Shown here: positions 39,809-47,840 of the stretch, piece after piece
How positions within the stretch are numbered: position 1 is the stretch's first letter
Layout of the letters: each line of letters begins with the position of its first letter
The notes under the pieces: generated by a model
Databases searched by the model: none
Seen by the model: the letters and a program-made list of their open reading frames with translations, nothing else
What the model was told of the DNA's origin: nothing
Translations under genes and position numbers: made by a program
NCBI RefSeq assembly: GCF_016741775.1
Contig: NZ_JAERRK010000028.1
Location: 1 to 64,000, forward strand
DNA length: 64,000 nt
DNA from: Streptomyces actinomycinicus
GTDB taxonomy: Bacteria; Actinomycetota; Actinomycetes; Streptomycetales; Streptomycetaceae
Reading direction: 5' to 3'

Positions 39809-41491
39809 TCAGCTCGTCGGTTGGCCCGTGTCCCAGTGAAGCAAGCGGCGGAACCGGCCACGGGCCACCCCCAGCACTCCGCGCGCACCGGTCGCCACGC
39901 GCACCGCCAGTGCGCCGGAGTGAGTGGCGTGCGGATGCGCCAGGAGTACGCCGTACCGGGCGCTCGGGACGGCGCACCGGCGCAGCCGGCCGGCGCCCGT
40001 CAGGGCGTGCGCCGTGACCTCGCGCTCCGCACCGTTCGCGAACCGCAAGGTCAGCCGCAGGTCCCAGGTCTCGTCGCCGAGCGCGCCGAGGTCGACGGGC
40101 AGCTCGGCCGACCAGGTGCCCGCGCCGGAGGGCGTGAGGGGCGTCGTCGAGCGCCCGCGCGTGCAGCCGTCCGCCCGCGCCTGCCAGACCACGTCCACCT
40201 CGCGCGGGCCCGCCTCGGCCGCCCTCCCGTACAGCTCGTGCAGCCGAAGACGCAGCAGCGAGGCACGTGCGCGTGGGCGCAGTTCCGCGTCCACCGTGAG
40301 GGGGAGCGCGGAGACGGGCCGGGTCAGGAGCGCGGCCAGGGAGACCTGGGGGAGGTCGGGGGCCCAGACGGGGACGCCCTCGGCGGTGCGGGCGTAGGGC
40401 GGCAGCAGCCGGGCCGGGCGGGCGGCGAGTTCGCGCAGGCGGAGCAGGTCACGGGGTTCGGGGGAGGCCAGGACGACCCGGGCGAGCAGGCGGCCCGGGG
40501 CGGCGGGGTTCCGCTCCCAGTCGGCCGCGTCGTAGCGGCCGAGGTACTCCTGGGTGCGCGTCCACCAGGCGCGCCGGTAGTGGGCGTCGCGCAACTCCAG
40601 CTCGCGCGCGTACATGCGCACCTCGTGGTCGAGGAACTTGGCGCGTGCCGCCCGCGCCAGCTCCTTCTGCCCCGCGCCCAGCAGGATGTCGTACGCCAGC
40701 CCGCTCGCCTCGACACGCGCCGTCCAGTTGTCGATGTGCGCCCGGTCCAGCGAGAGCGACAGTTCCCCGGCCGTCCGGCGCACCTGCCACACGTACACCC
40801 GGTCCGGTACGAGCGCGATGCGCGGGCTCGCGGCCAGTACCCGCGCGGTGAACACGAAGTCCTCGTAGAGGAAGCGGCCCTCGGGGAAGCGGATGCGGTG
40901 CTCGCGCAGGAAGTCGGTGCGGTACAGCTTGTTGACGCACAGCGTGTCGTGGACCAGCCGGGGACGGCGGGAGGGGTGCGCGAGCACGGCCGGCGCCGCG
41001 TAGAGGGCCCCCTGCCAGGGCTGTTCCCGGCCCGCGGGCAGCTCACGGCGCACGCACAGCCCGCTCGCGACCTCGGCGTGCGCCTCCCGGGCCGCCGCCA
41101 GGAGCGCGTCCACCGCGCCGGGCGGCAGCACGTCGTCGCTGTCCAGGAACATCACGTACGCGGCCGTCGTCGCATCCGTCCCGGCGTTGCGCGGGCTGCC
41201 GCAGCCGCCGCTGTTCACGTCCCGGCGCACCACTCGCAGCCGCGGCTCGCGACCGGCCAGCCGGGCCAGCAGCTCGGCGCTGCCGTCGGTGGAGCAGTCG
41301 TCCACGGCGATCACCTCGCCGACGGCGGGCCCCTGCGCCAGCGCCGAGCGCACGGCCTCGCCCACGTGGGCGCGGTCGTTGTAGCCGATGACGACGACGG
41401 CGACCTCACCGGCCGCAGCCGGAGCCGAAGCCGGAGCCGAAGCGGGAGCCGGTGTCGGTGCGGGGTGCGGGTCTCGCGGTTCAGGGTGCAT
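39809..41491 (-). CDS. Glycosyltransferase family 2 with C-terminal extension
   Basis: 560 residues. A Pro/Ala-rich start (PASAPASAPAAAG) precedes a GT-A domain with VVVIGYNDRAHV, DDCSTDGS and FLDSDDVLPPG. The middle is helical. The C-terminal ~200 residues are beta-rich, as in the 31958 gene, to which it looks paralogous. ATG at MHPEP is preceded by GGA; an in-frame GTG three codons earlier is possible. Between a GT87-like gene and galE, probably one operon. Confidence 0.87.
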   Translation of the reverse strand: MHPEPRDPHPAPTPAPASAPASAPAAAGEVAVVVIGYNDRAHVGEAVRSALAQGPAVGEVIAVDDCSTDGSAELLARLAGREPRLRVVRRDVNSGGCGSPRNAGTDATTAAYVMFLDSDDVLPPGAVDALLAAAREAHAEVASGLCVRRELPAGREQPWQGALYAAPAVLAHPSRRPRLVHDTLCVNKLYRTDFLREHRIRFPEGRFLYEDFVFTARVLAASPRIALVPDRVYVWQVRRTAGELSLSLDRAHIDNWTARVEASGLAYDILLGAGQKELARAARAKFLDHEVRMYARELELRDAHYRRAWWTRTQEYLGRYDAADWERNPAAPGRLLARVVLASPEPRDLLRLRELAARPARLLPPYARTAEGVPVWAPDLPQVSLAALLTRPVSALPLTVDAELRPRARASLLRLRLHELYGRAAEAGPREVDVVWQARADGCTRGRSTTPLTPSGAGTWSAELPVDLGALGDETWDLRLTLRFANGAEREVTAHALTGAGRLRRCAVPSARYGVLLAHPHATHSGALAVRVATGARGVLGVARGRFRRLLHWDTGQPTS

Positions 41492-41534
41492 GGATTCCAC
41501 GGGCCGGAGGCATTGAAATGTGCGGTATACCCCG

Positions 41535-42806
41535 TTAAGGGACGCTTAGTACTCGATCCGGAAGACGGTCCGCACCGGGACGGGGTTCCGTCACCGCCGC
41601 GGTCTTCCCGGCCGGCGGCCGCGCGGCCCGCCACAGCCGCAGGAAGGACAGCACCGCGGCGGCCGTCAGCAGCCCGTTGCGGGCCAGCATCAGCAGGCAG
41701 CCGGCCCAGGTGCCGTCGACGACCTCGCGGTAGCACATCGGGAACGCCACCGTGCTCAGTGCGGACGCCGTCAGGACGAGCACCGCCACGGGCCGCTGGC
41801 TGGTGTGCCGCGAGGTCAGGCACACGGCGGCGAGCCCGATCAGCCAGATCATGTACTGCGGGCTGATGACCCGGCTGGTGACCGTGAACAGCAGCACCGC
41901 GCTCAGGGCCGCGTCGTACGGCGTGGCCTCGCTCCAGTGCCGCGCGCGCAGCCGCCACAGCAGCAGCAGTCCGAGGGCGAGCGCGGTGAGCCCGAGGAAG
42001 ACGCCGGCGACGGCCTGCACGTGCGGGCCTACGAGTTCGATCGCGCCGTACTGGTAGCGCGTGCGCCCGGACCAGCCGGCGTGCCGGGCCAGGCTGAGTG
42101 CCGTACCGCCGAGCGATTCGATCTGCACGCCCCGGCCGCCCTGTTCCCGCAGGAAGGACAGCGGGTGGGTGAAGAAGGCCGCGAGCAGCGCGAGACCCGC
42201 GGCCCCAGCGCCCGCCGCCCAGGCCCACGCCGTGCGGGTCGTCCGCCCCCGGGGCGTGCCCAGCAGGACCAGGGCCGGCCACACCTTCACCAGGCCGCCC
42301 AGCGCACCGAGCACACCGCCCGCGCGCGGGAACCGTCCCGACGCGAGCAGGGACAGCACGGCCAGGGCGGTGACCTGGACGTCGTAGCGGGCGAGCGGCA
42401 GTTGCAGCAGCAGCGGCAGACCGCCGGTCCACACGGCCGCGCCGAGCAGGCTCCGCCCGCTCCGGGTGCCCGCACGGACCAGCGCCGCCGCGGTCAGCGC
42501 GTCCACGGCCAGCGTGAGCAGCACGAACGCCTCGAAGTACGTCAGTCCCGGCAGCAGCCCCGGCGCCAGCAGCACCGCGCCCGCGCCCGGCGGGTACTGC
42601 CACAGCGTGTCGTGCACCGGGAAGGAGCCGTGGGCGAGGACGCCGTACCAGTGGAAGTAGAGCCGCCACACCTCCCGGGTCACCGAGCCGCTGCCCAGCA
42701 GCCGGGCGCTGTTGTGTTCGAGCAGCCACAGCATCACGGCCCGGGTGACGAGCCACAGGGAGGTGACGGCGAGGACCGGGCCGGAGGTGACACGGAGACG
42801 GTTCAT
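41535..42806 (-). CDS. GT87-like polyprenol-sugar glycosyltransferase (membrane)
   Basis: 423 residues with about ten membrane helices. The outer loop contains HDTLWQYPPGAGAVL, the YPP-containing pattern of GT87/DUF2029 mannosyltransferases. GALGGLVKVWPALVL and SRVISPQYMIWL also fit. ATG at 42806 (with GTG just before it) is used without an obvious ribosome site. Divergent from the GT39-like gene. Likely extends a surface glycan with sugar from a polyprenyl carrier. Confidence 0.82.
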   Translation of the reverse strand: MNRLRVTSGPVLAVTSLWLVTRAVMLWLLEHNSARLLGSGSVTREVWRLYFHWYGVLAHGSFPVHDTLWQYPPGAGAVLLAPGLLPGLTYFEAFVLLTLAVDALTAAALVRAGTRSGRSLLGAAVWTGGLPLLLQLPLARYDVQVTALAVLSLLASGRFPRAGGVLGALGGLVKVWPALVLLGTPRGRTTRTAWAWAAGAGAAGLALLAAFFTHPLSFLREQGGRGVQIESLGGTALSLARHAGWSGRTRYQYGAIELVGPHVQAVAGVFLGLTALALGLLLLWRLRARHWSEATPYDAALSAVLLFTVTSRVISPQYMIWLIGLAAVCLTSRHTSQRPVAVLVLTASALSTVAFPMCYREVVDGTWAGCLLMLARNGLLTAAAVLSFLRLWRAARPPAGKTAAVTEPRPGADRLPDRVLSVP

Positions 42807-42896
42807 CACATGGGAGCCTAAGCGGTGCGGATGGTGTATCCATGCTGATACGCCGTCAACGGCCGCAAATATTGGCTAATCGCAAGAGATCGGGCC
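42807..42896. promoter_or_regulatory. Compact divergent promoter region of two membrane glycosyltransferase genes
   Basis: Only 90 bases separate the two starts. It contains GTATC-N6-GATAC (42836-42851) and an AT-rich stretch AAATATTGGCTAATC that likely holds a -10. No consensus could be fixed. Confidence 0.35.
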
Positions 42897-44531
42897 ATGG
42901 TGAACGTCGGGCTTCCTGCGAAACCGCAGCCGCGTCGGGCGGCTGGAGCGACCACTGCCGTGCCGACCGGTGCAACGAGCCGGGCACCGCAACGGGTACC
43001 GGAATGCACCCCGGTGCGGCTGGGCCGGGCCGTCGCCGTGGGCGTGCCCGCGCTGGTGATGCTGCTGCTCGGGCTCTGGGGGCTCGACCGGGGCGGCATG
43101 TGGCGTGACGAGGCGGTCAGTTATCAGGTCGGGCGGCGTACGGTGCCGCAGATCTGGCGGCTGCTGCACGAGGTCGACGCGGTGCACGGCGTGTACTACC
43201 TCTTCCTGCACGCCGTCCTGGCCGTCCACCCCGGCGAGGTCGTCCTGCGGCTGCCGTCGGTGTGCGCGGCGGCCGTCACGGCGGGTCTGGTGGCCGCACT
43301 CGGCACGCGGCTGGCCCGGCCGCGGGTCGGGCTGTGGGCGGGTCTGCTGTACGCCGTGACGCCGATGGCCGGTCACTACGCCCAGGAGGGCCGCTCGTAC
43401 GCACTCGTCGCGGCCGGCGCCACGGGTGCGACCCTGCTGTTCGTGCGGGCCGTCGAAGGGGGCTCCTGGTGGCCCTACGGCGCGCTCCTCGGCGCCACCT
43501 GCTGGCTGCACGAGTTCGCGGTCCTGCTGCTCCTCGCCCACGCGGCGTCGCTGGCGCTCGCCCGGGCCGGGGCGCGGGTGTGGCGGGGGTGGGGGTGTGC
43601 GGCGGGGGCGGTCGTCGTCGGGCTGCTTCCGATGGCGCTGGTGTCGCGGGGGCAGTCGGCGCAGGTGGCCTGGCTGAAGCCGCCGACCACGGACACCGCG
43701 GAACACCTGCTGCGGGTGTTCCTCGGCCCGACGGACGGGGTGTACCGGGTGTGTCTCGGGCTGGCTCTGCTGGGCCTGTTGGGGCTCGTGGGGCGGCGGG
43801 GGGAGGTCACGTGCGCGGGGGTGGGACTGCCGTTGGCGGTGCTGCCGCCGGTGGCACTGATGCTGGCCTCGCAGGTGTCGCCGCTGTACGTCGACCGGTA
43901 CGTGCTGTACGCGCTGTCGGGGGCACCGCTGGTGGTGGCGGCCGGGGCCGAGCGGGCGGCCGGGCTGATGGGGCGGGTGGCGGTGCGGCCCCGTGCGCGA
44001 GCCCCCTACCTCACCCTCACCGGCGTACTCGCCCTCGCCCTCTCGCTCCTCCACCAGTTCCCCGTTCTGCACAAGGACCGGGACCCCGGGCGGCGGGCCG
44101 ATGATCTCGCCGCCGTCTCCCGGGTGGCCGGGCGGGAGCTGCGGCCCGGGGACGCCGTGGTGTTCCTGCCGGTGCAGTTGCGGAACGTGGCGCTGACGTA
44201 TCCCCGCGCCTTCCGCGGTGTGCGGGACGTGGCCCTGGTGGCCGGGGCGGCCGGGTCCGGGACGCTGTACGGGCGCGAGGCCGGACCGGGCGAGGTGCGC
44301 CGGAGGCTGGCGCGGCTGGACCGGGTCTGGGTCGTGGCGGACCGCAAGCTCCTGGCCGGCCGCCGGGCCCCGCGCAACCCCGTCGAGCGGGCGAAGTACG
44401 CCGTCCTGCAGCAGGAGTTCACCGGCCGTGAGCAAAAGGTGCGGCACGGGGTGACCGTACGGCTCTACGTCCGCCCGGTCAGCGCCCGCCCCGCGCCTCC
44501 GCCCGCGCCGCCGCGTCCAGAGCGGTGGTGA
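42897..44531 (+). CDS. GT39-like membrane glycosyltransferase
   Basis: 544 residues. After a basic 45-residue tail come about ten helices. The first outer loop has DRGGMWRDEAVSYQVGRR, the acidic DE motif of the PMT/ArnT (GT39, GT-C) group. HYAQEGRSYALVA follows the family pattern. The C-terminal ~150 residues, outside the helices, have an alpha/beta appearance. The 3' end overlaps the ohrR gene on the other strand by 53 bases. Probably adds a sugar or other group to an envelope polymer. Confidence 0.82.
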   Translation: MVNVGLPAKPQPRRAAGATTAVPTGATSRAPQRVPECTPVRLGRAVAVGVPALVMLLLGLWGLDRGGMWRDEAVSYQVGRRTVPQIWRLLHEVDAVHGVYYLFLHAVLAVHPGEVVLRLPSVCAAAVTAGLVAALGTRLARPRVGLWAGLLYAVTPMAGHYAQEGRSYALVAAGATGATLLFVRAVEGGSWWPYGALLGATCWLHEFAVLLLLAHAASLALARAGARVWRGWGCAAGAVVVGLLPMALVSRGQSAQVAWLKPPTTDTAEHLLRVFLGPTDGVYRVCLGLALLGLLGLVGRRGEVTCAGVGLPLAVLPPVALMLASQVSPLYVDRYVLYALSGAPLVVAAGAERAAGLMGRVAVRPRARAPYLTLTGVLALALSLLHQFPVLHKDRDPGRRADDLAAVSRVAGRELRPGDAVVFLPVQLRNVALTYPRAFRGVRDVALVAGAAGSGTLYGREAGPGEVRRRLARLDRVWVVADRKLLAGRRAPRNPVERAKYAVLQQEFTGREQKVRHGVTVRLYVRPVSARPAPPPAPPRPERW

Positions 44532-44979
44532 GCTGGTCGAGCCGGGCGCGCAGCTCGACGATCTCGTCCAGGGCGAAGCCGGTCGCCGTCATGATCCGGC
44601 GCGGCACCTCCAGGGCCCGCTCGCGCAGCGCCACGCCCTCCCCGGTGAGGTGGACCCGCACCGACCGCTCGTCCTCGGCGCTCCGCTCGCGCCGTACGAG
44701 GCCGGCCCCTTCCAGCCGCTTGACCAGCGGGGACAGCGTGCCGGAGTCGAGTCGCAGCTCCTCGCCGAGCCGCTTGACGGGCAGGTCGCCCTGCTCCCAG
44801 AGCACGAGCATCACCAGGTACTGCGGGTAGGTGAGCCCGAGGTCCTTGAGGATCACGCGGTAGACGCCGTTGAAGGCGCGGGACGCGGCGTGCAGCGAGA
44901 AGCAGATCTGGCGGTCCAGGCGGAGCCAGTCCGCGTCGGGGGCGTCGGCGGCGTCGGAGGTGGTGGGCGTGGCGGTCAT
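44479..44979 (-). CDS. ohrR: MarR-family organic-peroxide sensor OhrR
   Basis: 166 residues. The reactive cysteine of OhrR proteins is Cys26 in DRQICFSLHAASRAF, followed by YPQYLVMLVLWE, the winged helix (RLDSGTLSPLVKRLEGAGLV) and RRERSAEDERSV. Oxidation of this Cys by organic hydroperoxides releases the repressor from DNA. It is divergent from ohr with a perfect palindrome between. ATG chosen because TGGAG precedes it. The 3' end lies inside the GT39-like gene on the other strand. Confidence 0.95.
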   Translation of the reverse strand: MTATPTTSDAADAPDADWLRLDRQICFSLHAASRAFNGVYRVILKDLGLTYPQYLVMLVLWEQGDLPVKRLGEELRLDSGTLSPLVKRLEGAGLVRRERSAEDERSVRVHLTGEGVALRERALEVPRRIMTATGFALDEIVELRARLDQLTTALDAAARAEARGGR

Positions 44980-45004
44980 GGCTCCAGCGTAGCTCTTGCA
45001 AGCC

Positions 45005-45026
45005 ATTTAGTTGTGCACAACTAAAT
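45005..45026. promoter_or_regulatory. OhrR operator: perfect 22-bp palindrome
   Basis: ATTTAGTTGTG followed by its exact reverse complement. It lies 25 bases from the ohrR start and 77 from the ohr start, in an AT-rich island. TTGTGC within it (45011-45016) can serve as a -35 for ohr with TTTACT at 45034-45039, so bound OhrR would block the promoter. Confidence 0.85.
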
Positions 45027-45103
45027 TGTGTGCTTTACTTGTGGTCGTACGGCGGCCGGGACAGGCGCCGCCGGAACACCGACTTCGTCAAGGGATGGTC
45101 TTC

Positions 45104-45517
45104 ATGGACGCGCTCTACACCGCCGTCGCCACCGCCACCCACGGCCGCGAGGGCCGTGCCGTCTCCTCCGACGGCAAGATCGACCTCAAGCTGGCCCCGC
45201 CGGTGGAGATGGGCGGCAACGGGGAGGGCACCAACCCGGAGCAGCTCTTCGCCGCCGGATACGCCGCCTGCTTCGGCAGCGCCCTCGGCCTCGTCGGCCG
45301 GCAGGCCAAGGTGGACGTCAGCCAGGCGGCCGTGACCGCCGAGGTCGGCATCGGCAGGCAGGGCGAGGGCTTCGGTCTCCAGGTGGTCCTGCGGATCGAG
45401 CTGCCCGACACCGTGGACGAGGAGACCGGCCGCAAGCTGGTCGAGACCGCCCACCAGGTCTGCCCGTACTCCAACGCCACCCGCGGCAACATCGAGGTCG
45501 ACCTCGTCATCGAGTAG
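45104..45517 (+). CDS. ohr: Organic hydroperoxide resistance protein Ohr
   Basis: 137 residues of the Ohr/OsmC family. The two redox cysteines are Cys56 (GYAACFGSAL) and Cys120 (HQVCPYSNAT). It reduces organic hydroperoxides to alcohols, using lipoylated partners in studied species. ATG at MDALYTAV is preceded by AAGGGATGG; an in-frame ATG three codons upstream is less likely. Regulated by the divergent ohrR. Confidence 0.96.
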   Translation: MDALYTAVATATHGREGRAVSSDGKIDLKLAPPVEMGGNGEGTNPEQLFAAGYAACFGSALGLVGRQAKVDVSQAAVTAEVGIGRQGEGFGLQVVLRIELPDTVDEETGRKLVETAHQVCPYSNATRGNIEVDLVIE

Positions 45518-45563
45518 TCGGCCCACCGCCCGCCGGTGGGCGTGCGACCGCCGCGTGCGGTAC

Positions 45564-45593
45564 GGGGGCCGGTCCCGGACGGGGCCGGCCCCC
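45564..45593. terminator. GC-rich hairpin after ohr
   Basis: GGGGGCCGG (45564-45572) pairs with 45585-45593; the loop can add CCC-GGAC-GGG. Between convergent genes, so probably bidirectional. Confidence 0.75.
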
Positions 45594-45598
45594 GCGGC

Positions 45599-45626
45599 CG
45601 CGCCGGGCCGGCGCCGGCCCGGCGCG
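45599..45626. repeat. Perfect 28-bp palindrome abutting a stop codon
   Basis: CGCGCCGGGCCGGC is followed directly by its reverse complement. It ends at the base before the stop codon of the gene at 45627-47834. It may be a second terminator element or a protein-binding site. Confidence 0.8.
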
Positions 45627-47834
45627 CTAGGCGGACGTCAGCGCGTTCCGGGTCGCCGGCTGGCCCGGGATCCGCGGCGGTTCCGCGTCCGGCAGCCGCT
45701 CACCCAGCAGCAGCGTCCGTACGACCCGTTCGGCGGCCCGCCCGTCGTCGTACTCGCAGAACCGGGTACGGAAGTCAGCCCGCAGCCGGGTCGACTCCTC
45801 GTCCCGCCAGGCGCCCGAGGCGAACAGCCGGGCCAGCTCCCGGTACGTCCGGGAGACATGCCCCGGCGGCTCGGCCGTGATGTCGAAGTAGGCGCCCCGG
45901 CTCGCCGTGAACGCGGGCCAGTCGTCGGCGTGCACGACGACCGGCCGGTCCAGGTTGGCGTAGTCGAACATGATCGACGAATAGTCGGTGACCAGGGCGT
46001 CCGCCGCGAGCAGCACGTCCGCCACGTGCGCCTCGTCGGTCGCGTCGATCACGATCCCGCGCCGGGCCAGCTCCGCGAGACCCATGCCCCGGGCGGGGCC
46101 GCTCGCCAGTGACGGGTGCAGCCGGACCACCAGGGTGTGCCCCTCGCCGAGGTCGGCCGCGAACCGGGCCAGGTCGATCCGGTCGACGTGCCCGCTCCGG
46201 CGGTAGTCACGGCGGGTCGGCGCGTACAGCACGACCGTGTGGTCCGCCGGAATGCCGTGCCGCTCCCGGAAGTCACTGCTGCCGCCCGCCACCAGCACGT
46301 CGTTGCGGGGGCTGCCGCTGCGCACCGAGCCGAAGTGGCACGGGTAGGCCCGCTCCCACACCAGCTCGGAATGACGGTTGGCGACCAGGCTGTGGTCCCA
46401 GCGGTCGGCCCGCCGCAGCATCTGCGGCACGTCGAAGCCGAGCCGGGCGCCGGGCTTGTCCCGCAGGTCGGCGCCCGCGTACTTCAGCGGAGTGCCCTGG
46501 TGGGTGTGGATGTGCACGCTGCCGGGCCGCTTGGCCAGGGTGCCGGGCCAGTTGACGTCGTTGACGAAGAACTTCGCCCGTGCCGTGACCTCGAGGTAGC
46601 GGCGCGAGCCGACGACCACGTGCTCCACGCCGGCCGGCAGCTGCGCGGCCGTCTCCGCGTCCCGCACCACCCACACCCCGCGCAGCTGCGGGGCGATCTC
46701 GCGGGCCATGGCGTACACGGCCGCCGGGTCGCCGAGCAGACCGCGGTGCGAGGACGCCGAGTACACCACCAGGTTCTCGTCCAGCGGACGGTGGGTGTGC
46801 AGGGACGCCCAGCCGGTGCGGGCCCGCCCGGCGGCCGCCCGGCGCGCCTGGACCGCACGCCGAGCCGTCTCCCGCCCGGCGCCCACCAACTGCCGCCGCA
46901 GCCGGTACCCGGTCCAGGAGCCCTCAAGCACCGCCGCCTCACCGTCCACCGCGGCGCCCTCGGGCCTGTGCCGGCGGAACATCTCCGCCGTACGCCGGAA
47001 GAACTCCGCCTTGTCACCGGGCGGCAGCCGGTCCGGCTTGGCGAGGATGTCCAGGCAGTGCTCGCCCATCTTGCGGTGCAGGTACGGCCGCCAGTGCGCC
47101 AGCTCCGGCCGTTCGGCCACGAAGGCGAAGACCCGCTCGTACTGGTCGTGGATGTCGAAGTGCTTGCGGCTGGTGGTGGACAGGATGTTGCCCTGCCGGC
47201 GCTGCCGGTAGTTCAGGCAGATCCGGTCCAGGGTGGCGATCCGGCGGGCGCTGAGCATCACCGGGAAGGTCCAGGGCGTGTCCTCGTAGTAGCCGGGCGG
47301 GAACTCGAAGCCGCCCTCCGCGACGAACTCCCGCCGGTAGACCTTGTTCCAGACCACCATCAGCAGGTCCAGGATCTCCGGGTGCTCGGCGGCGGTGAAG
47401 GTGTCCGCCCCGGCCTCGGCCAGGACATGGGCCAGGACGTTGCGCCGGGTGCCGCCCCACCAGTAGGTGCGCGCGTAGTCGAAGACGAGCACGTCCGGGT
47501 CGGCGGACTCGGCGAGCCGGTCGGCGACGGCCCGCAGCGCGCCCGGGGTGAAGGTGTCGTCGCTGTCCAGGAAGAAGAGGTAGTCGCCGGTGGCGTGCGG
47601 CACGCCGGCGTTGCGGGCTCGGCCGAGGCCCACGTTCTCCGGCAGGTGCAACACCGTCACCCGCGGGTCACGTTCGGCGTACTCGTCCAGGATCGCGCCG
47701 CAGCCGTCCGGGGAGCAGTCGTCCACGGCGATCAGCTCGAAGTCGCCGAAGGACTGCCCGAGCACCGAGTCCAGGCACTCGCGCAGAAAGCCCTGCACCT
47801 TGAAACAGGGCACGATCAGACTGAAGCGGGGCAC
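45627..47834 (-). CDS. GT2 - TagF-like bifunctional protein, HGT motif changed to QGT
   Basis: 735 residues. The N-terminal GT2 is complete: FSLIVPCFKVQGFL, DDCSPDGCG, FLDSDDTFTPGA, and YEDTPWTFP. The C-terminal TagF-like domain (about 360-720) retains NDVLVAG, LYAPTRRDYR, VVRLHPSL with His573 and DYSSIMFDYANLDRPVV. The first catalytic-type His is Gln446 (THQGTPLK). GTG start with GAGGAG 10 bases upstream. It lies 6 bases after the next TagF-like gene, as last gene of a three-gene set. Whether the polymerase domain still works is doubtful. Confidence 0.88.
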   Translation of the reverse strand: MPRFSLIVPCFKVQGFLRECLDSVLGQSFGDFELIAVDDCSPDGCGAILDEYAERDPRVTVLHLPENVGLGRARNAGVPHATGDYLFFLDSDDTFTPGALRAVADRLAESADPDVLVFDYARTYWWGGTRRNVLAHVLAEAGADTFTAAEHPEILDLLMVVWNKVYRREFVAEGGFEFPPGYYEDTPWTFPVMLSARRIATLDRICLNYRQRRQGNILSTTSRKHFDIHDQYERVFAFVAERPELAHWRPYLHRKMGEHCLDILAKPDRLPPGDKAEFFRRTAEMFRRHRPEGAAVDGEAAVLEGSWTGYRLRRQLVGAGRETARRAVQARRAAAGRARTGWASLHTHRPLDENLVVYSASSHRGLLGDPAAVYAMAREIAPQLRGVWVVRDAETAAQLPAGVEHVVVGSRRYLEVTARAKFFVNDVNWPGTLAKRPGSVHIHTHQGTPLKYAGADLRDKPGARLGFDVPQMLRRADRWDHSLVANRHSELVWERAYPCHFGSVRSGSPRNDVLVAGGSSDFRERHGIPADHTVVLYAPTRRDYRRSGHVDRIDLARFAADLGEGHTLVVRLHPSLASGPARGMGLAELARRGIVIDATDEAHVADVLLAADALVTDYSSIMFDYANLDRPVVVHADDWPAFTASRGAYFDITAEPPGHVSRTYRELARLFASGAWRDEESTRLRADFRTRFCEYDDGRAAERVVRTLLLGERLPDAEPPRIPGQPATRNALTSA

Positions 47835-47840
47835 GGCGGG

